A stretch of 64,000 nt of DNA. Origin: Aculops lycopersici (Eukaryota; Arthropoda; Arachnida; Trombidiformes; Eriophyidae). The notes beneath the pieces were generated by a model. It saw nothing but the letters and a program-made list of their open reading frames with translations, did no database searches and had not been told where the DNA came from. The DNA is taken from contig WNKI01000002.1 of the NCBI GenBank assembly GCA_015350385.1, forward strand, positions 9,384,711-9,448,710. The letters are read 5' to 3'. This document shows, piece by piece, positions 22,940 through 33,045 of this stretch. Numbering within the stretch: the first letter of the stretch is position 1; the number at the start of each line of letters is the position of its first letter. The translations under genes and the position numbers were made by a program.

Positions 22940-25900
22940 ATGAACCCAAATGCTTTCATGGACAATCTTAGGCATCTATTTGCTGAGTGTGATACTGATA
23001 AAAATGGCAGTTTAGGTCGCGAGGAGTTTATGATTCTATGTCAAAAGATTGGCTTGAACCAGGAGGCAGCAAACGAGACTTTCAATCGACTCGACAGCGA
23101 CAACAACGAGCGCATTACCTTTGCCGAGTTTGCTGCTGGTTTTAATCAATATAGCAAATTGTCAGCTAGCACCTCATCTCAACCGCAGCAACAGCAACAA
23201 CCATCATCACCACCACCTCCACCTGTCGGCCAACAATCACACTCATCGCCGTTAAGTGGCAATCATCAGCTTCCTTCAACCTCAACAGCACCAAACAGAT
23301 TCTCCATCAATGGATCATCGACGCCGCCAAGATCGTTAACAAGTGGTAGTAGCTCAACGACGCCAAGATCACCAACTGCCGCGCGGAGCTCGAAGTTATC
23401 GCCAACAAGTGGCGGCGGTCCGGTTGCGGCGCGTGCTCGCAAGAGTGCCAGTCCCCTTGGCGTCTTATCGCTTGGTTCAACAGGTAGCAGTGGCAATCTA
23501 AACTCAGCGTCTTTTAGTGGAGGCAGCAGTGGAGCCGGCAGTGGACTTCGGGGAAGTAGCAGTACTTCTGGTTTAGCGAGCACCTCGATTCAGGAGTCGA
23601 GCGGCGATTACTTGGTGTCCACGGGCGAGGTCGGCGCCAATGGTAACGGCGGCAAGGACGACTCTATGATTGTGTATAGCAGCGATGCGTTTGGCGATCC
23701 ATGCGGCGAGCATGCAACAGGTGGTGGTGGTAGTTCTGATCAGTATGGTAGCTTAATGAGTAGTTGCGGCAGCTTGGGTCAAATGAGGAATATGCAAGAT
23801 TTACTCGAGTGCGTGCAGAAACTTCAAAGTGAAAATCAAATTTTAAGCCAAATTTTCTTCAAGGACAAGCGCGAGCGCGAAGAGTATATCAGTCAACTGG
23901 GCGAGGAATTCGATCAACAGGTGCGCGAGGTTGAGGAGCGCGCAAATCGACGAGCTCGCGAGGAACTTGAAAATGAGAAGCGAAGATTGAGGGAGATGAT
24001 GGCGGCCGAGAGGGAGACTTTGCAGCATCATTATCAAACTATTGAAAAGATGAGCAAGTTGGTCAAGTCGCCAGCTAATGGTAAGTTAGAGGACGGGGAA
24101 AATTTCGATCGAGTTAAGAGTAAATTGGAGGACACTTTTATTGAGAATAGGAGGTTGAAACAATCGCTTCATGATACAAAGAGTGAGGTTGGAATGATTT
24201 GGAAGGAGATGGAAAAGTTGAAGAAGCAGTATGAGGATAAACTGAGCAGCGCCTTCGAGAAAAACACCGAGACAAAGAGCGAGTGCGATCATATAAAGCA
24301 ACAGCTAAATCTAATGAAGGATTCTAATAAGAAGCTACAGGATGCCAGTGATGTTATCACAAATTATATAACAGAAAAGGTGGAGCCTGTTATAAAGGTG
24401 GCCTCGGGGATGGGCGAGAATGGCGAGTCCAGTGGACCTAGTTCCTTCAACATGATCCACAGTAATGCAAACTCGCGAAGAGGATCCATTTTGAGCGAGT
24501 ATTTGGTGGAAAGTGGACCTCACAATGGTGATCCACAACAACAACAACAAAACTCACTAGATAACCAAACAAACGGTAGCGTCAATTCCGTTGATCTCGA
24601 CTCGTTCGCATCAAGTGGCAATCCTCGAGCGGGCGGCGGCGGCGGCGGCGGTGGCAGCAGTCGGAGCGGGACCGGTAGTTTCAATCGGTCGGCCGGTGGA
24701 GGCGGCGATGAGGCAGATAACGAAAGTCTCTCGGGTGGCTCCTCGAGCGGAAATCACCCAATTTTCAGCAACCACCTTCGAGTGCCCAAGGCCTCCTCGC
24801 CATACAAAAGTCAACTCGAGCAACAACTACGACAAAACAAACTCCAGCAAGAGAGACAACACCAGCAGCAACCTGTTGTTGAGACCAACGACGCGGCTCC
24901 ACCTAATCTCGAGGACGAGTTGAGACAAAGTGATCATGCGCCAACCGAAGCAAACAGTCATAGTATTAGTGAATCAACTGACACCAAATCGACCCCAACA
25001 AGTGGCTCAAAAGAGGATGGAGCGAAGAAAGTCAACGGAACCCAGCAACAGCCAGTCAAGTCGAAAGACGAAGCATCAGCCTCGATGGAGTCGCCCGCCT
25101 CATCTAACAATAATGACCACCAATTACAACAACAACAACAACAAAAGGCGACCGCTGGTGCCAAGCCCGCTCCGGTGGCGAGCCTTCGAAACTTTGGTCG
25201 CAGTCTCTTCAGCGGAAGTCGGGCTCAGTCTGATGCCAAGCTAGAGGAGCAAATGCAGCTGGCCAGTAAGACTGAACTGGCCGCCGAGCAGCAGCTCAAA
25301 CAATCGGTTAGTGTTGATAATCACGATGAGCCACTTGTTGAGCCGGCTGACGGGCCCAGCAAGGCAACATTTAATATTATCCTGGTGGGAGACTCATTTG
25401 TTGGCAAATCCTCCTTCGCGGCTCGCTTTATGGAGGGGAGTTTTGTGCAAGGTCTTATATCCAATTGTAGTATAGATTTCAAAACAAAAGCCTACAAGGT
25501 GGATGGTAATAATTACACAGTGAACCTTTGGGATACAGCGTAAGTAATCTCGGTGCTTAGTTGTGAATTATGTCATTGGAATTACTCCATCTAACTCGTA
25601 TCCCTCAAACGCAATCCTCATCACAATATAACAATAATCCCAGTGGACAGGAGAGGTTTAGAAGTATAACTGCATCTTATTTTAGGAAAGCTGACGGAAT
25701 CATCCTCATGTACGACGTAACAGAGAAGAGGTCGTATCTTAATGTTAGGAACTGGATGAGTACCATCTCAGATACCGCGGCCGAGAATGTTGCTGTCTTG
25801 TTGGTGGGTAATAAGATCGATCTTCGTCAGAAGCATAACATGGAAAAGTGTGTGCCACTAGAGGAGGGTGTGAGATTAGCCAAAGAGTATGATATTGTCT

Positions 25901-26174
25901 TCCTCGAGACTAGTGTTAAGACCGGCATCAATTTGGTTCCTTCTATGGGCCGACTTATAAGGTGAGTGTTGTTGCCAAGTGTTGTTCCTCAAACTTCGTC
26001 TTACTTGTATGACTAGCATCCAAGATTGATCCTGAGATCTCTGACCATTTTTCCTTCGCTACTATCACCGATAGATTGATTGCCAAGAACAACATGCCCG
26101 ACGAGGAGGACGATGATAGGATCAGACTAAATGACAAGAGTAGAACATTCAATTGCATGCCAAAGAATTGCTGA
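22940..26174 (+). CDS. RASEF: RASEF-like protein: EF-hands, coiled coil and Rab GTPase domain, three exons
   Basis: Exons 22940-25539, 25644-25961 and 26075-26174 (donors GTAAGT and GTGAGT; acceptors CCCAG and GATAG) give 1005 aa. I prefer the ATG at 22940 (MNPNAFMDNL) over an in-frame ATG 33 bases upstream, because the EF-hand domain begins there. Two EF-hand loops lie at 18-29 (DTDKNGSLGREE) and 52-63 (DSDNNERITFAE, with Glu where Gly is usual). A Ser/Gly/Pro/Gln-rich disordered region and a coiled coil (about 290-470) precede the C-terminal Rab domain. That domain has GDSFVGKS at 817-824, WDTAGQE across the first intron, NKID at 923-926 and ETS near 955. The chain ends in CMPKNC, a plausible prenylation tail. 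This domain order defines the RASEF/Rab44/Rab45 large Rab group, linked to vesicle transport near the microtubule-organising centre. A truncated second copy lies at 29096-30570. The stop lies only about 52 bases from the DDX20-derived remnant. Confidence 0.85.
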
Positions 26175-26345
26175 TTTCCTGGTAGCGGCGAGTGATTAAA
26201 ATCTGATTTCTGAATTGAGAGTTTTACTAATTTAAACTTATCTTCGTCAACTTGTCTGATAGTACGTTTTTTGTGAATGTAGCGCAGTCTAAATTGTCGT
26301 TGGACTCTATGCTTATGGCTGTACCTGGTTGACCGCAGCGTCCGA
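26144..26345 (-). pseudogene. Remnant of the DDX20 3' end (plus spacer)
   Basis: This block is a close copy of 30535-30735 with only scattered substitutions. On the minus strand it encodes the last ~40 residues of the DDX20 frame (RCGQPGTAISIESNDNL... to TKISLN stop at 26227). It breaks off inside the conserved HRIGRAGRFG region, so no helicase can be made. It lies directly behind the RASEF stop codon, as complete DDX20 lies behind the truncated RASEF copy, so it is best read as the relic of a second DDX20. Confidence 0.8.
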
Positions 26346-26349
26346 ACCC

Positions 26350-26660
26350 AAGTCTAGATAATTGAACTGATTGAAACCCATAATCTAGACAAAGCAGAAA
26401 CAGAAACAAAGCGACGCAGGTAGTTCGCTGAAGCCATCTATTTGTATCAAATCGATGGCTTGGCGACAATATAGTTGAGAGGTTGTGGATTTAGTTGTTG
26501 TCCAAAAGGATGTAATAACGGTGATTGATTGGATATAATAGATGGTTCGAATCTCAATCGCCTCGGCGACACGACTCAATCCTGGATTTGCGCTCCTTGT
26601 TCCGGACTGGAGGAAGGCGGCCAAAAATTTCTACAGTTTTGTTACGAGAAAAAGAAGTGA
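26350..26660. repeat. Diverged copy of the AMBRA1 downstream sequence (about 4640-5120)
   Basis: Shared blocks in the same order and orientation include CTAGATAATTG.ACTGATTG, AACAGAAACAAAGC, GTTGTTGTCCAAAAG and GAATATAATA-type sequence, then a GAGTTTGAACTTGC / GGATTTGCGCTCCTTG segment and a final GAGAAAAAGA. An indel of roughly 140 bases separates the two halves. It abuts the DDX20 remnant at about 26346. It could instead be a dispersed repeat with copies at both places. Confidence 0.6.
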
Positions 26661-26689
26661 GAATAATCTGTTAGTGTATCCCGATTCGT

Positions 26690-26785
26690 TGTTCGCTTTG
26701 TGGAGGTGAGTATTGTGCAAACCCTTGTATCCGATTGTAGTATCGATACTCAAGACCTGCAGACACCTGCAATGGGAGAGTCAAT
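26690..26785 (+). pseudogene. Decayed fragment of the RASEF Rab domain (third relic)
   Basis: The sequence TTGTGCAAACCCTTGTATCC followed by GATTGTAGTATCGAT parallels RASEF 25441-25480 (TTGTGCAAGGTCTTATATCC, AATTGTAGTATAGAT). The preceding TTCGCTTTGTGGAGG matches GCTCGCTTTATGGAGG. Many substitutions and no surrounding frame show it is non-functional and older than the 29-30 kb copy. Confidence 0.6.
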
Positions 26786-26821
26786 GTGACTTTAGTGCAC
26801 GGCTAGTGTCGCGCACAGAGT

Positions 26822-26970
26822 AAAAAAATAAGAATATTGAGGTGTCGCTTCAGAGCGGCGCCCTTAGTGGACAAGACATCATTCCTATATTGCGGCACAC
26901 TATATAGTAGCGAGCCAAGTGTCTTGTCCTGCACATTTCTGTGCATCTAATTCTTGGCTTCACCTCCAAA
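26822..26970 (-). ncRNA. Candidate structured RNA with an H-type pseudoknot
   Basis: Four complementary segment pairs fall within 130 bases: GGACAAGACA 26869-26878 with TGTCTTGTCC 26920-26929; AGCCAAG 26913-26919 with CTTGGCT 26953-26959; a TGCACA/TGTGCA hairpin 26930-26945; and GAGGTG 26839-26844 with CACCTC 26961-26966. The first two cross, with zero bases between the inner strands, as in H-type pseudoknots. A further 9-bp hairpin is possible at 26841-26862. On the minus strand the 26930-26945 hairpin has a GAAA (GNRA) loop and the segment ends in seven T (26828-26822), which is why I give that strand. It matches no RNA family I recognise (not U1-U6, SRP, RNase P or 7SK). No conservation evidence is available. 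Confidence 0.35.
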
Positions 26971-28529
26971 ATGGTCGATCGTTTGTGAGCACACTTAATT
27001 AAAACTTCGCACATCTAATACAAGGGACGGGGACAGTGGAGTTAATACAGATACTGCTGTCCTATATGAACCCATTATACTAGTCGCGTTCAACGATGGT
27101 TCTCGCTTTTCATCGTCCTTGGTCGTCGAATCAATAGCAATCTATAACGGTTGCTCTCCAAGTTGACTGATCGGCTGTCTCCGGTTCCAATGATCGACAT
27201 GATTTCGCAGTCACATTTTTAATTGTGTTCCAATTGATAGCGACGGCTCACCATCTCTTGCTCGCTTGCCCTTGATTTGTGTTGAGCGTTGAATGTATGT
27301 ATAAGTATGAGGATAAGTATATGTATGTATGTATATATATACAATAGATGAATGGAGGCGCGTCTGCGATATCACTTATCGGCCTGAAATATATGATTGA
27401 GCATTGGAAATCGGGCAAACTGGTTACGCACAATCATAAATTTCAGGTCAACTGTGAATCTTATACCTAATTTGGATCTTGCTTGTGGTCTTGTATTGTC
27501 TTGAGCTTTGTATTGTGTCGTATCATTTTGCATTGTATTAATATTGGATGGAATTGAACTGATTGAGTCGATTCATATTGCAACTCCTTCTTGATCTAGC
27601 ATCTTGGCCAATTCTCTGCACCAACTGCCAAGTAGTTCCTGTCTTTGGAAGGGAACAGCCAGATTCTTATTTCGCTTTGTGGCCACGGCCGCGCCACTGG
27701 CGCCACAACAACACCAACAGCAACCACGACAACGTCGTCCTTGCTCGCTTGGCTCGGATTGAATTGGATTGGAGCCCGCGAAACTTCCAGGCTTCGTGGC
27801 CTTTCGGTCTTCGTGTTGCGTCGGCCATTTTGTGCGCCCGAAACGCCTGCCGAAGCTGGCAAGACTCGACTGTGAGTGTGCATGAGCGTTTCGCTATCTG
27901 CCTGCCGCTGCGTTTGTGTGTGCGAGCGAAGCTTCCTCTGCGGCGCCGCCCGAGTTCTGCTCAGTTCAGTTTACTGCCTCCGAGTCTCTGTGTGTTCGAA
28001 CTTCGAAGTGTGCTGTTGGTAGTGGGTTCGTGCGTCTGTGCGTGCGGCTATAGATAACTGGCGCCTCCCCTGGCCCGTCTGTCTGCTTGTCCGTCGCCTA
28101 AAGTGACCTCACAAAACAAACTGGCCAAGCTGCAACGGCCGGCGCCATCGCCATAGCCGAAGCCGGCTGTGATTCCCGATTCTAGTGCTCTGAGAATCGG
28201 GGTACATCAAATCTAAACTGAACTGAGCTGAACTGAACTAAACTGAACTGAACTGAACTGAACCGAGCAGCAACAGCAACAACATTTGAGCAAACTTGCC
28301 ATTCTTGTTCTCGTTTCCCTCCCCAGCAAACTGGCCAACCATCGAGCGCCGGCCGCCAGTCTGTCGAATGGCCGGCAACCACGATGCCACAACCACCACC
28401 ACCACCAACACAGCCGCTGCCGCCAACGACCACGACCACGACGACGAAGGCAACAACGACAACCTTAACGACAACTAGACCACGACATCATCCGAAAACT
28501 GAAAGACATAAGAACGCTGCCGCCTCGAC
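26971..28529. other. Intergenic, no gene seen
   Basis: Non-coding stretch with a TATG run near 27315-27345 and an (ACTGA)n array at 28215-28265. A 164-residue open frame at 27563-28057 has GC-rich low-complexity composition and no recognisable domain, so it is not accepted. Confidence 0.45.
28215..28265. repeat. (ACTGA)n pentamer array
   Basis: About ten head-to-tail ACTGA-like units (some AGCTG or ACTAA variants). It is the third pentamer array in the window. Confidence 0.9.
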
Positions 28530-29095
28530 GGCATGAAAAGTCCAACCAACCTGTCGACTTGTTGGTTGAGTGCAAGTATTTCTGGTTGCTTTCTTGTGCT
28601 ATGAACGTCCTTCCTGCTCACAGGTAAAGTTGTCATCGTCACCCTGGTCGTCATTCGTTTCTCTCGCACCTGTCGAAAAGCTTGGTGGCAACAGTAGCGA
28701 CTACGGCAGTGACAATGAACCAGCGGAGGCCCCCGAAGTCGGATCTTGTTCATGCCCTCATTTTGGCCCCCAGTTTTTCTCCTCATCACTCATCTCCTTC
28801 TCCCTTCATACCAACCACCTGATGCCCAGTGTTTGTTCTAAAGTTCTGTCCTCTCTAGCGGAGGCTCTAGCACATTTGGAGCAGTTATGCTAGCGATAGA
28901 GGCGGTAGCGGCAGCAGATTTGTCAAGCTTGTATTGTTGTTCGTACAATATGTATGTATGTATCGATGCAATGTGATACAATGGGCAGCCCCACAGAGTT
29001 TCAATTCGTAACAACATAAACTGCAAAAACAAAAGGCAACAGCAACAGCTCATCGGCATTCGAGAAGCATTCCGGGGTCCAGTGGTAACGCCATG
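28530..29095 (+). repeat. Duplicated RASEF upstream region (copy of 21365-22385)
   Basis: A colinear near-copy beginning CATGAAAAG.CCAACC and ending at the shared GGTAACGCCAT. Relative to 21365-22385 it lacks about 400 bases between CTCTCGC (near 21500) and CACCTGTCGA (near 21916). At its right end it is joined directly to sequence from inside the RASEF coding exon (ATTTGGA, about 24196), removing the start codon, both EF-hands and the first coiled-coil part. Confidence 0.8.
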
Positions 29096-30570
29096 ATTTG
29101 GAGGTGGAAAGGTTGAAGAAGCAGTATGAGGATAAACTGAGCAGCGCCTTCGAGAAAAACACCGAGACAAAGAGCGAGTGCGATCATATAAAGCAACAGC
29201 TAAATCTAATGAAGGATTCTAATAAGAAGCTACAGGATGCCAGTGATGTCATCACAAATTATATAACAGAAAAGGTGGAGCCTGTTATAAAGGTGGCCTC
29301 GGGGATGGGCGAGAATGGCGAGTCCAGTGGACCTAGTTCCTTCAACATGATCCACAGTAATGCAAACTCGCGAAGAGGATCCATTTTGAGCGAGTATTTG
29401 GTGGAAAGTGGAACTCACAATGGTGATCCACAACAACAACAACAAAACTCACTAGATAACCAAACAAACGGTAGCGTCAATTCCGTTGATCTCGACTCGT
29501 TCGCATCAAGTGGCAATCCTCGAGCGGGCGGCGGCGGCGGTGGCAGCAGTCGGAGCGGGACCGGTAGTTTCAATCGGTCGGCCGGTGGAGGCGGCGATGA
29601 GGCAGATAACGAAAGTCTCTCGGGTGGCTCCTCGAGCGGAAATCACCCAATTTTCAGCAACCACCTTCGAGTGCCCAAGGCCTCCTCGCCATACAAAAGT
29701 CAACTCGAGCAACAACTACGACAAAACAAACTCCAGCAAGAGAGACAACACCAGCAGCAACCTGTTGTTGAGACCAACGACGTCGCTCCACCTAATCTCG
29801 AGGACGAGTTGAGGCAAAGTGATCATGCGCCAACCGAAGCAAACAGTCATAGTATTAGTGAATCAACTGACACCAAATCGACCCCAACAAGTGGCTCAAA
29901 AGAGGATGGAGCGAAGAAAGTCAACGGAACCCAGCAACAGCCAGTCAAGTCGAAAGACGAAGCATCAGCCTCGATGGAGTCGCCCGCCTCATCTAACAAC
30001 AATGACCACCAATTACAACAACAACAACAACAAAAGGCGACCGCTGGTGCCAAGCCCGCTCCGGTGGCGAGCCTTCGAAACTTTGGTCGCAGTCTCTTCA
30101 GCGGAAGTCGGGCTCAGTCTGATGCCAAGCTAGAGGAGCAAAAGCAGCTGGCCAGTAAGACTGAACTGGCCGCCGAGCAGCAGCTCAAACAATCGGTTAG
30201 TGTTGATAATCACGATGAGCCACTTGTTGAGCCGGCTGACGGGCCCAGCAAGGCAACATTTAATATTATCCTGGTGGGAGACTCATTTGTTGGCAAATCC
30301 TCCTTCGCGGCTCGCTTTATGGAGGGGAGTTTTGTGCAAGGTCTTATATCCAATTGTAGTATAGATTTCAAAACAAAAGCCTACAAGGTGGATGGTAATA
30401 ATTACACAGTGAACCTTTGGGATACAGCGTAAGTAATCTCGGTGCTTAGTTGTGAATTATGTCATTGGAATTACTCCATCTAACTCGTATCCCTCAAACG
30501 CAATCCTCGTCACAGTATAACAATAACATTTAATTGCATGCCAAAGAATTGCTAATATCCTGGTAGCGGC
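29096..30570 (+). pseudogene. Truncated second copy of RASEF (pseudogene)
   Basis: Bases 29096-30430 copy RASEF 24196-25539 with few differences. I see a Pro-to-Thr, an Ala-to-Val and a Met-to-Lys change, plus a shortened Gly run. The reading frame is open for more than 440 codons but has no ATG at its new 5' end: the ATG at 29093 is out of frame and stops after seven codons. At the 3' end the GTAAGT donor and most of the intron remain, but exon 2 and most of exon 3 are gone. The intron joins at about 30530 straight to the final codons (AATTGCATGCCAAAGAATTGC). The G1 loop GDSFVGKS is present but the NKID and ETS motifs are missing, so no working GTPase can form. The high similarity of the copied exon suggests a recent duplication or gene conversion. 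Confidence 0.85.
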
Positions 30571-30607
30571 GAGTGATTAAAATCTGATTTCTGAATTGAG
30601 AGTTTTA

Positions 30608-31870
30608 CTAATTTAAACTTATCTTCGTCAACTTGTCTGATAGTACGTTTTTTGTGAATGTAGCGCGGTCTAAATTGTCGTTGGACACTATGCTTATGGC
30701 TGTGCCTGGTTGACCGAAGCGTCCGGCCCGACCTATGCGATGATAATAAGTCGACTTGTCGGCTGGTAAGTCTAAGTTGATCACTAGATCAATGTCAATA
30801 ATGTCTATGCCCCTCGCCGATATGTCTGTTGTTACGAGCAACCTTTGATTAGAATGTTTGAACTTGTTGAATACTATGTTCCTGTCTGGTTGGGATAGCT
30901 CGGCGCATAAGTAATTTGTAGGTCCGAATGTTTCAAGGAATGTAGTGTCGTCATTTAAGTATTTACAGATCAAAGGCGCTCTAGCTTGGAAGTTTGTAAA
31001 GATCAGGCATTTGCAAAAGTGTTTTCTATTCAACAAGGACTTTAGGCAAGAAAATTTGTTGTCTAAAGATTTCTTAGCAGAGTGACCTGGTATGGATTCG
31101 ACGTAATTTTCCACTAGAGCTTCCAGTGTCAAGTCTTGACCTAATCTCACATTTCTAGGCGCGTTCATGTATAGTTGAAGTAATTTAGCGAGTTCTTTGG
31201 GATACGTTGCGCTCGTAACAATCATTTGCTTGTCATTCGGGAGACGCTTGTATATTTCGTCAATCTGATTCTTGAACTGCTCTTCCATGAGCTTATCAGC
31301 TTCGTCAAGGACCAGTAGATCAATGAACTGGGTCTTGAGGATGTTGAGTTCAATCAATTGCTTAATCCTACCTGGTGTCCCTATCACTACTCTATATGGG
31401 CATGTATCCGGCGAATTCAACAAAGCTCGATCTTGCTTCACCTCAGAACCACCAATGCATAAGGCGCATCGAAAGTCTTCCATAGAGGATCCAATAGTTG
31501 TTATAACTGCATGTGTCTGGGTTGCAATCTCACGTGTCGGTGCAATGACCAATGTTTGGCAGAAATTTTTATTTGTCCTACTGGATAATAAAGCCTCTAG
31601 AGCTATCACAGCGAAAATACAAGTTTTGCCGGTTCCAGCTTTCGACTGAATCACCAGGTCTATTCCACATCTACCTAGAGGTAAAGATGCCAGTTGGATT
31701 GGGGATGGTCGCTCGAAGCCACATCTTTGTAAACCAAGTAGAATTTTTTTGGACAAATTGAGATCTTTGAAAGAAACATTCTCATCTAAAGTTACATCCT
31801 TTGAACGAAATTTGGTCACATCGCCAAGATCGTGCGCTAATAATCTGTCCGAGTCTGTTGTCATTTGCAT
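30608..31870 (-). CDS. DDX20: DEAD-box RNA helicase DDX20 / Gemin3
   Basis: A 420-aa single-exon protein from ATG at 31870 (an earlier in-frame TTG is not used). It carries a full DEAD-box core: Q-motif FERPSPIQ (about 52-59), the DDX20-typical LPLGRCG.DL, Walker A AGTGKT (78-83), APTREIA, GTPGRIKQLIEL, DEAD (189-192), SAT (220-222), TTDISARGID, and HRIGRAGR (377-384). GRCG and RIKQLIEL point to DDX20, the SMN-complex helicase Gemin3 that helps assemble spliceosomal snRNPs. Human and insect DDX20 carry a long C-terminal tail that binds other Gemins. Here the protein stops about 35 residues after motif VI, so the tail is lost or on an undetected exon. The gene converges on the RASEF copy, and its last ~40 codons recur at 26227-26345. 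Confidence 0.85.
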   Translation of the reverse strand: MQMTTDSDRLLAHDLGDVTKFRSKDVTLDENVSFKDLNLSKKILLGLQRCGFERPSPIQLASLPLGRCGIDLVIQSKAGTGKTCIFAVIALEALLSSRTNKNFCQTLVIAPTREIATQTHAVITTIGSSMEDFRCALCIGGSEVKQDRALLNSPDTCPYRVVIGTPGRIKQLIELNILKTQFIDLLVLDEADKLMEEQFKNQIDEIYKRLPNDKQMIVTSATYPKELAKLLQLYMNAPRNVRLGQDLTLEALVENYVESIPGHSAKKSLDNKFSCLKSLLNRKHFCKCLIFTNFQARAPLICKYLNDDTTFLETFGPTNYLCAELSQPDRNIVFNKFKHSNQRLLVTTDISARGIDIIDIDLVINLDLPADKSTYYHRIGRAGRFGQPGTAISIVSNDNLDRATFTKNVLSDKLTKISLN

Positions 31871-33045
31871 GTGAACCAATCCCTAATAGACTGGTACAGG
31901 AAAGGATTAATTAGCACTTTGGTAAAATAATAAAACATGAAATAGTTCCGACCATAATAATTAATGCCCAACATTTGGTTCTGAGTTATCACGACTCGTG
32001 ACTCACGAGGGAGATTTATTGTGGTCCTCTAGTTTGCCGAACACGACCACAGGGATAACTGCAATTTTTGCATCGAACTGTAGACTTCTGACCTCAATGT
32101 TCAATCTGCTTTCGCAGAGGGAAGCCACGGGAAAGCCTTGAACTAGTTACTTAGAACGGGCGCGTCTGCTCTAGGGCCCGAACAGCCATTAACCCTGTGC
32201 ATTGATCGTACAAAGATAAAAACACGCCTCTTTCTGAAATTACAACCCACCCATCTGTATCGCAGTCCCAAATGGGCTGAAACCTCAGGGCCGCAGTCTC
32301 TGCACTATCCCGCGGGAATTGTGCACTCAATCACACATTCCTGCTGCCTCCGTTCTCCTCCTTTGCAAACTGCAGGCTGCAGCTGACGCTTACTGCTCTG
32401 TGTCTCTCGCTCTATGCCTCTCTTGTCCGCCCGTTTAACACAGAGGCAGCATCTAAAGCAGGTTGAATTATCACACTCGTTGTGCAGCAGTGGTAAATGC
32501 AGGAGCGGCAGCCAAAGCGGCGACGACCGCGCGACTCGTCGGGAATCGAGATGAAATAGACAGACGGGCAGGAGAAAATGCACTGTCGGTTCAGTGGTTC
32601 ATAGACACACACACACAAATAAGAGAGTGGCGACGGTGGCGGCGGCGGTAGTAGCAGCGGAGGTGGTGGTGGTGATCGTCGTTTTGCTGCTGGTGCAGTA
32701 TAGTGGCATTTGGACTCTGGTACGGACAACAATAATAATAATATAATATAATAATATAGTATAATATTAATAATCATCGTTGCCGATGATTCACAAGCTC
32801 ACAGGTTATATGGCATCACACTAGCTAATCATCGTTATTTGCCTCTGGAGCTTGACAAAGGCGACACCAGTAGCGGCATCAATATTATTATTAACTATCA
32901 AGGACATACCACAACACCATCACCTCACTTTTACCATTAATTTATCGAACTATCAACTCTCCCACTATTACTACTACTTCCAGTGTTAGCTATCATAATA
33001 ATAAATTATCATTAGAGATCACAAAGCACAACCAATAACCATAGG
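31871..33045. other. Divergent spacer between DDX20 and Rap1
   Basis: No gene seen. It includes both 5' leaders, GGT/GGC-rich simple sequence near 32625-32690, and AT-rich (AAT)n sequence near 32730-32775 and 32995-33010. Confidence 0.5.

Noticed and set aside
26538..26552. GGTTCGAATC resembles a tRNA B box
   Set aside because: No A box or acceptor-stem pairing at the right distance; it lies in the diverged AMBRA1-flank copy.
26822..26970. HDV-like self-cleaving ribozyme for the structured element
   Set aside because: The order of stems differs from the HDV double pseudoknot, and no conserved active-site core was found.
27563..28057. 164-codon open frame
   Set aside because: GC-rich low-complexity composition, no domain, and overlapping frames of similar length on the other strand.
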